DNA of 64,000 nt. Origin: Cannabis sativa (taxonomy: Eukaryota > Streptophyta > Magnoliopsida > Rosales > Cannabaceae). The stretch spans positions 25,309,280 to 25,373,279 of the forward strand of contig NC_083605.1 in the NCBI RefSeq assembly GCF_029168945.1. Reading direction: 5' to 3'. Positions 23,456 to 34,257 of the stretch are shown here, piece by piece. A program made the translations under genes and the position numbers. Position 1 is the first letter of the stretch. Each line of letters begins with the position of its first letter. Under the pieces are notes generated by a model. It did not search any database. It worked only from the letters and a program-made list of their open reading frames with translations, and was not told the DNA's origin.

Positions 23456-24298
23456 TTATTTCTTTGCAAGAAGTTTAGGACACTGGGGTTTCCAATGACC
23501 TTTTTCATTGCAGTAGAAACACTTTCCTTTAAGTGTAGCGTCACCAGAAGGAACAACCTTTTTATTCTTCATGGCTTTTGTTCGCTTCTTGGTGTTCTTG
23601 CACTTCTTCTTCGATTTGGGCTTCGAAGCAAAGGCAACATTTTCTTCAGGTTTCATCGTCCCATTACCATTCCCAGGATTATGAGGTTTACTCCCTATCT
23701 TCTTGGGTCCTCCAATCAAATTTTCATAAGTTTGAAGGTCATTGACTAATTCATGAAAGTCAATTTCCTTCTTATTCATGACATAATTTGATGTGTATGG
23801 TAGAAATGCTGGAGTCAGGCTATTCAAGAAAAGACTTACTTGAGTAGCACTGTCCATTTCAGCACCATGATCCTGGGCTTCTTGGAAATAACTTGACATT
23901 AGGAGAACATGGTCACACACGTTTTGATGAGGTTCCATCCGTGCATTAATGTACTTCTTAGTCGCGTCAAAGCGTGACTGAAGTGATGCCTTACCGAATA
24001 GCTCATTTAACTTCGTCATAACTTCAGCAACATTCTCGGTTTTAGAAAACCGAGTTTTGAGGGTGTCAACCATGCTAGAAAGCATAAAGTATAGAGCTTT
24101 GTCATTTGCTTTCTGCCAACGCTCATACTTTTCTTTTACAGCTTTGGATGCATTATCCCCAGGCACTTCAGGTGACGGCTCAGTTAAAACAAACAAGGCA
24201 CTTTCTCGTATGAGAGCAATATTAATGTTCTCATTCCACTTATTAAAGTTAGACCCATTCAGCTTGTTTTCAGTCAACAGTGATAACATGAGATTCAT
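23456..24298 (-). CDS. gag: Copia Gag (capsid-nucleocapsid), intact
   Basis: Open frame of 280 residues starting MNLMLSLLTENKLNGSNFNK, the usual opening of plant copia Gag (N-terminal peptide, then the UBN2-type capsid domain at about 20-200). A lysine-rich stretch at about 225-250 is followed by a zinc knuckle with C260, C263, H268 and C273 (CX2CX4HX4C) near the C-terminus. It stops at residue 280 with no pol fused in frame. Gag would assemble virus-like particles and bind the element RNA in the cytoplasm. The start is supported by a splice-acceptor-like TTGTAG 18 nt upstream, present before gag in the other copia elements too. All expected motifs are intact while the neighbouring pol is decayed, which suggests selection on gag or recent copying from an intact master. 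Confidence 0.93.
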   Translation of the reverse strand: MNLMLSLLTENKLNGSNFNKWNENINIALIRESALFVLTEPSPEVPGDNASKAVKEKYERWQKANDKALYFMLSSMVDTLKTRFSKTENVAEVMTKLNELFGKASLQSRFDATKKYINARMEPHQNVCDHVLLMSSYFQEAQDHGAEMDSATQVSLFLNSLTPAFLPYTSNYVMNKKEIDFHELVNDLQTYENLIGGPKKIGSKPHNPGNGNGTMKPEENVAFASKPKSKKKCKNTKKRTKAMKNKKVVPSGDATLKGKCFYCNEKGHWKPQCPKLLAKK

Positions 24299-27200
24299 TT
24301 TGATAATACATGATACTACAAAATAATAGAAATCAACAAATAGAAATTAATAATGGTTCAACACAAAATCAATTCAGAAATTATAAGCACATAGCAAGTA
24401 GGAATGATATGAGAAAATACTTAAAAATTCAATCCTAAATAATTTCCAAGGTTTTTCAACAAACTGATATCAGTGTCCCGTTTAGGCGAGAGTCAAAGCT
24501 ACCATCCAGTGAATAGAGTTGTCAGCTCATCTAAAATGTTAAACATTCTAGCATCCTTTTATTCGATCAAGATTGGAATCCAGCGTTGTCCTGTTTAGGC
24601 GAGAGTCAAGGCTATTCTATCTCATGAGCTTCTACCATTGTTTCGCAATTTGCAAGTCAAATATGGTCGCCACCATTAGGGTGATCTATACCATACAAAA
24701 CACTTACAAACTACTTATCATGCGAGATTAAACGGTGCGAAATTGCTAATGAACGTTCCTCCATTAGGGAGGATTACTCATTAAAACAAACGCGGTGTAA
24801 AACCCACAATGGAGATCGAATATCTTAATAATAATAAAGCTCATTCTTTAAAATGTATTTTCTTTATTATTCTAATAAATAAATTCTCATTAAATTCAAA
24901 ATTTAGAATTAAGATTCAAAAATAAGAATTTAATATAATATTTATAAAATTATACTTAGATGGTGATTGAAATAAAATTAATTATTTCCATCTTAGTAAT
25001 AATCTTAAATATAAATATTAAGGAAATTAATTTAAGTTGAATTAAATTAAATAATTAGCAACTTAAAAATTTCCTTTGAGAATATATTTATTGAGTTCGA
25101 AAATTTAAAGTATATAAAAAATACAATTTTCGAAAATAATAAAAATAGAAAAGAAATACTTCAAGCAAAAATATCACCTATCTAGATTTTCTTTTGACTA
25201 ATTAATTCAATTTTTAATATTATATATATATATTTTAAATTCATTTATTTTAAATTAATCAATTAAATGAAAAAATCATTGATTGTAGTTGGTCCAAGAA
25301 TTAATTAAAATAAATAATTAATTTACAACTCAATCTATTTTTCAAAATTAAAAATTCAAAAAATATTGCATAAATAAAATGCAATTTTTCGAAATTGATT
25401 AAGAAAATAAAGAAAAAATATATATTGAAAATTATTTAAATTTAAGTTGAAAAATTAAATTTCAACCTAAAAATAATTTTCTATTTAATTAAGTGTCATG
25501 AAAAATCAATAAATATTCAAGTATCATGATTAAAATCAACTTAGATATTTAGATTTTTCAAGTTAATTAAATGTATTAAATTCAAGAAATAATAATTAAG
25601 TGTAGAGAAGGCTTAATTATTTATTTCTAGTTTAATACTAGGAAAAATATACTTAATAAAATTGTACCAAAATTAATTATTTAAATAATTAATTTCACAA
25701 AGTATAATATTTTCCTATTTAAATATTAGAAATAATAAGTAGTCTAGAAATTACTATCTAGAAAATATCTTATTTGACTAAGTATCTTTTCAAAAATTTG
25801 AAAAATATCTAATTTAAGTTAGATAGAAAAAATCTAAAACTTAAATAATTTCAAATTTAGATTTAATTAAATATCAAAAATTAAGTTGTAACCACTTAAT
25901 TTGAAGATATCTTTTTAAGTTAATATTCGAAAAGATATTAACCTAAAAAATATCTAAAATATTCCATTTTAAGTTAATATTCGAAAAGATATTAACTTAA
26001 AAAATATCTTAAGAATCTTTAATAACTAATGCCTAGGATTCCTCAACTTGATTTAAAATTTAAATCAAATATTCAAATTTAAGTTAGATAAGAAAAATCA
26101 GTTGATATAACTAATTTATAACTTAAATAGGAATATTTAATTAAATAAGCTCCAGAAAGAATCTAGTTAGTTAAAATTCTATATTTAATTAAATACAAGA
26201 AAAATAAAAATAGTTTGTCTAGAAATAATATCTAAACTAAAAGTGTTTTTCTTAAAATTAACTTTAAAATATTAAAATTAAAATAAATTTCATATATTTT
26301 AAAAGTTAATTATGTTGCTAATTCAATTTTATTAGGTCAAACTAATATAATTAACCTAGTACAATTATTCAAATCAGGCAAATGGGCCTTCACAATTGGG
26401 GTAGTTCATGTGAGGGGGTGCTGGGTTCAGTATGTCGTACCCACTTCTATGGCTACCAACTCTCACACAAGGCCCAAAAGAGAGGAATTTAACCTTAAAA
26501 TAAATAACTGTTATTAATTGAATAGGTCCAATAACTAAATGGACCTAAATAAAATCTATCATGGTGTGGCATTTTATTTAGCAACAACCTATATGCATCT
26601 ATATTAAAACAAAATAAACATATAGGCTCACATAGGCACACTTTGGATGGATCCTATCATGTTGCTAGGTCATACACATATGAAAGAAGATTGTAAAATT
26701 TACCTGTTACAAATTATTAACTTGACCAAGGGAGCCATCAGATCATTAGATCTGGCAAAAAGTAACCATGGCTATTTGCAATCAAGTAATAATAGGTTTT
26801 GAAAACTTACACACAAGCTAAAACCACATACTCCTGCAACAAGGTTAGCTGGATAGTTGGAAGTAGGATTTATTTAATTTTAAATAAATAAATTTCGAAA
26901 TTAATAATTAAATAAAAAAAATTTAATTAAAAAAAATTTAATTTCGAAAATAAAAAAATATTTATTTTCGAAAAAAAAAATATTAATTTAAATTTCGAAA
27001 TTATTTTAAAAAAAATATTTAAAATTAAACCTACAATTTTGAAAAATTAGGTTTCAACTAACCTAAATATCATTTCAAAATTTGCTAACTACTTTTAAAA
27101 ATTTAAATGTTATTTTATAAATAAAAATTAGAAAAGATAAATTAAATACCTTTTTCAGATTTTAAATTTAATTTGAATAAATAAAATAACAAAATTTAAA

Positions 27201-27883
27201 AGTTAGCAAAATATCTTACATCTATTTAAAATTACATGATTATAGTTATCTTATTTTAAATTTAAATAAGGTCAAAATATCTAAAAAGATTTAATTTAAA
27301 AATAGTTAAAATCTGACCTTAAATTTAAAAATAAGATAAGATATAATCAAATTTAAAAATAAGATAGATAATTAAGCAATAAGATAGATATTTACTATTT
27401 TAAAATTCAAATTACAGTAATATCTTGAATTAAATTTAAAAAATATTAAATTAATTCATAATGACAATTAAAATTGAATTAGGAATAGTAAATATATAAA
27501 TACAAAACTACACAAAAAATCGGAAGTTAATTCCATGAAAAAGCATGAAAAAACGAAGAAAAACGAAAAAATTGTGAGTTGTACGGACAGTTTTCGCGAT
27601 CGCAGGAAAATTTCAGCACAACTCCGATTTTTTCGAATCTTCAAAAAATCATAACTAATTCAAATTAAATCGAAATTGAGTTCTGTAAAAAAGTAACTTG
27701 CTTAATTTTTTCCATACTATCCAATAAAAATAATTCTAGAAGCAGAATCGCAATTATTTTTCACGAAAATTTACAAACATCAATCAATCATCAAATAACA
27801 CCCAATACAACATGATACCATCCAAAAACAAACAAACAGTCGTTTTAAAGTCCAAATTTCTTGTAAGTAAATCAATTACCATG
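24299..27883 (-). other. Copia-2 AT-rich leader
   Basis: About 3.6 kb between PBS and gag on the minus strand, with no gene. It contains the same landmarks as the copia-1 leader: GCGATCGC palindrome near 27596-27604, donor-like ACAGGTAAAT with GT at 26702-26703, paired CGGGACA/CAGGACA motifs (24474-24496, 24587-24609), duplicated hairpins 54 bp apart (25917-25944, 25971-25998), and acceptor-like TTGTAG with AG at 24316-24317. The rest is AT-rich with frequent TTTCGAAA-like words. Confidence 0.6.
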
Positions 27884-27895
27884 GCTCTGAGGCCA
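27884..27895 (-). other. Copia-2 primer-binding site
   Basis: Minus-strand TGGCCTCAGAGC two bases inside the 5' LTR, identical to the copia-1 PBS and continuing identically into CATGGTAATTGATTTAC. Confidence 0.75.
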
Positions 27896-27897
27896 GT

Positions 27898-29810
27898 TGT
27901 TGGAATATTTATTTTACCAGGATCTTAGATCTACTCACAAGTATGTTGTTTAAACATCCTAAATATGAACTTTCTAAAACGATAAATTAAACACATATAA
28001 AGTTAAGAAAACCTTACATTGATGCAGCGGAATTAATGTCTCCTTCTACTCAGATCTCTAACCCTCGAATCCTTTCTGTAGCAGAGTATAATCAAGATCT
28101 GAGTCCGAATGTCCTTCTTCTTCAAGTTTGATCATTCACAGTCTTCCAATCTATGATTGAGTTACTGCTTGCTGTGTGTGGGCACTTACTCTTTCACTAG
28201 GGTCACGAAATTGATGAAGGAGAAAAGAGAAGAGGGATTTCGGCCAGGTATAGAAAGTGGGGAAGGCTCAGTTTTTCTGAAGAGAGAAATTTCTGTCAGA
28301 AAGATGATCTCAAAGATGTGTATTTGATTGAGCCATCACTTTCTATTTATAGGCAACTACTAGGTTTAGGTTAGGAATTATTTGGCATTAAAATAATAAA
28401 AATATTAATTTGAAATCCCACAATAAGTGGCCGGCCATGGTGTTATAATGGGCCTCACTTGATTTTGCAGTTTTATCAAATTTTATCTCTATTTTCTCAA
28501 AAACGCCAATTTTCCAATTCTAACCTTTTAAATGCCAACACTAATTATTTAATAACTAAAATAGATTATTAAATAATATTGTCATTTAATTTAATTATTA
28601 ATTAGACATATAAAGTCCATTAATAAATAAATAAACCTAGAAACTCTTTTCTTTACAATTTCACCCCTGCTTAGTGAAAATTCATAAAATTAGACATAGT
28701 CTAACTTTAGAATTATAATTGATCAATCACGAATAAATTAATGAGTCTTACAAGCAGAATGTTCTCAACTAGAATGGGGACCATGGATCTATATGCTGAG
28801 CTTCCAATAAGTGAACCAAATTTACCAAGTAAATTTCTACTTATTAATTCTTCGTTGAATCCACTCTTAGAACTTAGAATTGCACTCTCAGACTTATATA
28901 GAGCATATTGTATGTTCCACGATATCAATATGCTATCTCATTTAACCATTGTTATAATCTTATTGTGATTTAAAGATCCTCTATATAGATGATCTACATC
29001 GAGATGGGATTTCTTTACCGTTCTCACCCCTCAATGTATTTTGCCCCTTAAAACACTTAGCTACCTGTAAATGGTGTTTAGTGATCTAAGAATTAGTCAG
29101 TTAAACAAGAGCTCATCCATTTACTTCTATTTGCTAAGCTCGAAGGGAATCATCACTTGACTTCTATACACCAGTAGAAGCTATAGATTACATATTTATG
29201 TTCAGCACTCCCACTCAATCATACTATCATGTTCCCAAAATATACGTATCACCCTGACCCAAAAGTAGGCTTAACTAATAAATCAAAGAACATGAATAGC
29301 ACTCCTGAGTTGAGCCTAAGCATCTCAGGATTTAGATTCTTTTAATCTTAAGATCAACTACTGATATTGACTTGGAAAGATATGTATAACGGTAAGTTTG
29401 TAATATCTTAACTTAGTTGCAATATCGGTCCATTCCAATGTATACTCCATACATTCGAAACTAGTATACTTTACTAATGTCCTGGAAAGAACATAACACT
29501 TACTCCAAGTGTAAGTACACATCATCGCTGATTATCACATGAGTGTAAATCCAATAACACCGATGAAACAGGGACCAAGTCTTTTGAATCATATGATCAC
29601 AATCACATTCCACTGTGTTGACGATACTGTAATTGTGAATAAACATATGATCTGGATTTAACTGATTTTGTGTGTATGAATGTAATAAACATATCAAACA
29701 TATTAAACCATTAGCATGTAGAATTCATGCAAACATCAATCACTTCAAATTTCTTATATTGATAACTAATCAAATTGTAAAGAGTTTTTTTTAGGGCATA
29801 AAACCCAACA
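27898..29810 (-). repeat. Copia-2 5' LTR
   Basis: 1,913 bp minus-strand LTR, the same length as its partner. TATA box at 28344-28351 (minus). The right end CCCAACA at 29804-29810 meets CCAAA and then LINE sequence. Confidence 0.95.
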
Positions 29811-32467
29811 CCAAAATATTTCAGCTGGTTTCAAAGCTCAAGGAGTTGAAAAAAGTGTTTAAAGTAATAAATAAGGAAGGTTATTCTAATTTGCAAGCAG
29901 ACACACTTAAAGGAAAAGCAGAATTGGAAAACTTGCAGAACAATATAAGGCAGGAGTCTCTCAATGCAACCATACATAAAAAAAAAGCTGAAGTCAGACA
30001 GATTTTGATACAGAAGCAGTAAGATTATAACTCAATGCTCCAACAAAAAGCAAAGCTTGCATGGATATAGAAGGGGGATAAAAATTCTGCTATTTTCCAT
30101 GCAAGTATCAAAGGAAGGAGGAGACAAAACAGTATATTGTCCATTGAACGAGCAGATGGCACAAGAGTAAATGATCCAACAAAAATAACTGAAGCTTTTC
30201 TGGCATACTATAATGATCTGCTGGGATCCAAAATGCAAGATCGAAGGCATGTGCAGGCCAAGGTGATGTAGATGGGCCCTACTTTAACTCCCTAACAAGT
30301 TGATTCTCTGCTACTTTCCTAGACCATTGAGGATGTCAAAGATGCAATCTTTGAGATACCTGGCATTAAAGTTCCTGGTGCAGATGGGTTTTCAAGCTAC
30401 TTCTATCATGACAATTGGGATGTTGTTGGGAATGAGGTTTATGAAGCTGTAGTTTCATTTTTAAACACAGGGAAGTTGTTGAAGGAAATAAACTCCACTG
30501 TCATAACCTGGATTCCCAAAACCAATTGTCCCAATATAGTCAAGGATTTTCGAGCCATTGCCTGCTGCAATGTGATCTACAAAGTAGCAACAAAACTTAT
30601 TTGCTCTAGACTAAAGCATATTCTTCCTGCCATTGTTGCTCAAAACCAGGGAGGGTTTGTGATGGGAAGGTATATTGGACATAATATTATGATATGTCAG
30701 GACTTGATTAGACATTGTGGGAGGAAATCAAAAAGAGATAACTGTATGATCAAGCTTGATCTACAGAAAGCTTATGATACAATAGAGTGGGAATTCATAG
30801 AAGAGGTGTTGGAGGCTTTGAATTTCCCAAGGAAGATTATTGACCTGATTATGATTTGTATCAAAACTCCCAAATTCTCCTTGATGTTCAATGGAGAAAT
30901 GCATGGCTTCTTTGCCTCACAGAGGGGATTCAGGCAAGGGGACCCCATGTCCCCGCTGATTTTTGTTCTAGGGATGGAATATCTCACTAGAATAATGAAG
31001 AAAGTTGGGGAAAAATATTGAATTTCATTTCCATGAGAGATGCAAGGATTTGAAGCTCAATTCATCTAAGCTTTCCTGATGATGTATTGTTATTTTCCAA
31101 TGGATATTTCAGAAGTGTCATTTATATGCTACAAGGGCTAAAGCTATTTTATCACACATCTCGACTTTTTCCTAATGCATCTAAATCTGCAATATATTGC
31201 AGTAATGTTCCTATGAATGAAGTCAATAGGATCTTGGCTGCTTCAGGATTTTCTCTCCAAAAGATCCCTTTCACTTATCTTGGGGTGCCTATATATGCAA
31301 GGAAGATATCAAGCAAGGAGTGCTCTTTACTGGTAGAGAAGATGACAAATTGCATCAGAGTTTGGAGTTCAAGGCATCTGTCCTTTGTTGCTTGGGTAGT
31401 GCTGATAAATTCAGTATTACTCACAATCAATCCATATAGGAGTCAGGTAATGATACTGCCTAAGAAAGTAATCTATGATATTGAAGCTATTTGCAGAGCT
31501 TTTTTGTGGAAGGGAAAACATATGTTCCAAGGAGTTGGAGCAATAGCATGGCATCATGTGTGTAAACCAAAAATAGAGGGGGGATTAGGCTTCAAAAGAA
31601 TGAAGGAATGGAATTAAGCAGCTATGATCAAGTATTTATGGGCCATTGCAAAGAAAGAGGAGAACTTATGGGTACAATGGATCCATAGTGTCTACCTCAA
31701 GAACAAAGAATGGTGGAGCTATACTAGTCCAAGCCAAGGGAGCTAGTATTGGAGGCAGCTGGTGGCTTTGAAAAACCAAGTTTGCTCCTCAACAGATATG
31801 CAGCAGTTCAGGGGAATGCCTTATCAAATTGTTGCAGGGTATAAGATTTTATGTCCTACTCAAGAGAGAAAGCAGTGGAGTAAGCTCGTTTGGGGTAGGT
31901 TAAATACTCCCAAACACAGTTTTGTCTTATGGCTTGCTGTCCAGGGGAGATTAAAGACAAGAGTGAGGCTTTACAGATTTCGTATCATTGAAAATGCCTA
32001 ATGTCTAAGTTGCAATAATCAGGTAGAAACAATTTAGCATTTATTCTTTTGCTGCTACAGATCAATGGAATGCCTACAGGGGATTGCAAGTTGGTTACAT
32101 TGGAGACCAAGTGACACAACTTTGTCTCGGATCATCAAGTGGTTGCAAAAATTCAAAGGCACCAGGTTTCAAAAGATGGTAATGGTTGCTGCATTAGCAA
32201 GCCTGGTTTACCATATTTGGAGGGATCGAAATGAACAGATATGGAATGGAAAATAGCTGTCTGTTGATCAACTTTTTGGGAGGATTAAGGAAGCTGTAAA
32301 GTTGAGAAATAGAATGATATGTCCAAAGAAAGTTAGTCTTAAAGTTGTACATTGGTTTAGTAATTTGTAAGTTGTAAATGCATATAATACTGGCCTTGAA
32401 ATAAGGCCATTTTGTTTGTACAAAGGTGATATACAGCAATAAAATTCATCAGATTCATTAAAAAAAA

Positions 32468-34252
32468 TATCCTAAATATGAATTTCTAAAACAATGAAAA
32501 TAAATACATAAAAGGTATGAGAAATCTTACATTGGTTGCAGTAGAATTAAATGACTCCTTCCGCTCCAGATCTCTAACCCTTATATCCTTTCTGTCACAG
32601 AGTATCACCAAGATCTGAGCCCAAAACTCCTTCAGTTATTTGGATTCTTTACAGTCTTACACACTATGATTGAGGACAAACTTGCTATGGGTGGGCAGGC
32701 ACTCAATCACTAAAGGCTGATTTTGTTTTTGTGAAGAAGGCTATAGGATTTCGAAAATTAGAAGGAACAGAAGAAGAAGAAGTCTCAAATTCACTAGTTA
32801 TCTGACAAGAAGAAAACTAGGTCAAGAGTCTTTAGAAGCATTAGTTGGATAATGAGACCTTTCTTTTCTTTTTATACTAACTCACTTAGGGTTAGAATTG
32901 AATTATTTGGAATAAAAAATGATAAAATAATAGAAAAAATGACACCTAATGGCCGGCCATGAAGTGGGCTCAACACTAGTTAGATTTTTGCCATTTTTCT
33001 CAACTAGTAATCTATTTTTCACAAATACCACTTTTGCAATTTCAATCCTATAAATGCCAAAACTATTTATTTAATTAGACTCCACAAAGTCTCTTAATTA
33101 ATAAATAAACCCTAAAATTCTATTTCTTCACAATCAAGTTATATCTTAGTGAAAATTCATAAACTAGACATAGTCTAATTTTAGAATTATAATTGATTAA
33201 TTAAAATTAATTAACTGAGTCGTACAAGTAGTGTGTCTCAACTAGTATGGGGACCATGGGCCTGTATAATCGAGCTTCCAATAAGCAGATCTAAAATTTA
33301 CCAAGTAAATTCTCTAACTTATTAATCCCTCTTTGCACCACAATAGATTTGGAATTGCACTCCCAATTATATAGAACGCTCTATATGTTCCACGATATAG
33401 ATACGCTATAAGTTATCCATTGTTATAATCCTAATAATCAATGATCCTCTATAGATGATTTACATTGAGTAGGGACAAAATTACCTTTACACCCTTCAAT
33501 ATATTTTATCCTTAAAACACTTAGCAACATATAAATGATATTTCAGTTAACTAATATAATCACTAAAATGAGCACTCTATCATTTATCTCTATTTAGCCA
33601 AGCTCGAAGGAAATCACCGTTTCACTTCTATGTTCAGATAGAAGCTATAGATTTTGTATCTATAATTAGCACTCCCAATCAATTAAACTACAATGTCCTT
33701 AATCTATATGTCACGAGAAGATCCATTGGTCAACTTTAATGAATAGATTGAAGAACACAAATAATACAACTGAACTAGAACCTAAACATCTCAGGATTGA
33801 GGTCATTTGATCTAAGATCAACTAGGTGATATTGGATTGAATAGATATTACCTAATCCAAGTTCAATATCGGTCCCTTTCAATGCATACTCCATACATGC
33901 AACCCAAGCTTACTTTAACCAATGCCCTGGAAAAGACGTAGCACTTATCCAAGGTGCAAGTAAACTACATTGTAGATTATCCTATCACTTAAACCCTATG
34001 TACTGATAAATTATAGGAATACATTTAATCACACAATCTTGATTACTTTCCACTATGTTGACAACACAATAAACAAGAATATCAATGTGATAAGGATTTG
34101 GATGAGTTTATAAATCAAATAAGTAAATAAATGATCACATGAACCAAATAACACATTAAACAAGTAATGAAATTAAATCTGTTTCTTTATTGGTAATAGA
34201 ATGGAAAAGATTATATTGAAATAGAGATTTATTTAGGGCGCAAAGCTTAACA
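32468..34252 (-). repeat. Copia-5 3' LTR, truncated
   Basis: About 1,785 bp of minus-strand LTR. It begins inside the LTR (ATCCTAAATATGAATTTC), so about the last 50-60 bp of the LTR in transcript sense are missing where the LINE A-tail abuts it. It ends …GCTTAACA instead of CCCAACA. The next bases, AACTCAATCTTGC, are a mutated polypurine tract. Confidence 0.85.
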
Positions 34253-34257
34253 AACTC

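Larger units (their letters stand above)
19695..29810 (-). mobile_element. Copia-2: complete element with gag only
   Basis: Complete minus-strand copia element of 10,116 bp with CCAAA on both sides (19690-19694, 29811-29815). Both LTRs are exactly 1,913 bp and differ at roughly 25 positions by eye, so it inserted fairly recently into the LINE. Internal order on the minus strand: PBS, 3.6 kb AT-rich leader, intact gag, about 1.8 kb of decayed pol, polypurine tract. With gag intact and pol eroded, it is a non-autonomous element that would need enzymes in trans. Confidence 0.95.
18882..32370 (+). pseudogene. LINE ORF2 (endonuclease-RT), split and decayed
   Basis: ORF2 begins near ATG 18882 (MDKILCWNVRGANS), an apurinic endonuclease start, with the LLETR glutamate, then GDFN near 19290-19301 followed by a stop, and FDHSP near 19551-19565 in place of SDHSP. 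It breaks at 19694 for copia-2. After 29816 it continues through the linker to the [14 protein letters not shown] (about 30757-30792), [12 protein letters not shown] (about 30928-30963), then a frameshift. The catalytic box reads FPDD (31072-31083) where FADD is usual. TYLGVPIY, a stop-ridden thumb region and a zinc-ribbon-like W/C-rich tail run to a stop at 32370. At least ten stops or shifts are visible. It cannot make an active enzyme. Confidence 0.88.
18361..32466 (+). mobile_element. L1-type LINE, split by copia-2
   Basis: Non-LTR retrotransposon with the end of ORF1, ORF2 (endonuclease, RT, zinc-ribbon-like C-terminus) and a short A-tail at about 32459-32466 after an AATAAA at 32439-32444. 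Copia-2 (19695-29810) interrupts ORF2, and removing it with one CCAAA duplication restores continuity. The 5' end is truncated inside ORF1, where it meets copia-6 sequence. Many stops and frameshifts show it is old. The A-tail directly abuts a copia-5 LTR that lacks its first 50-odd bases. Confidence 0.9.
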
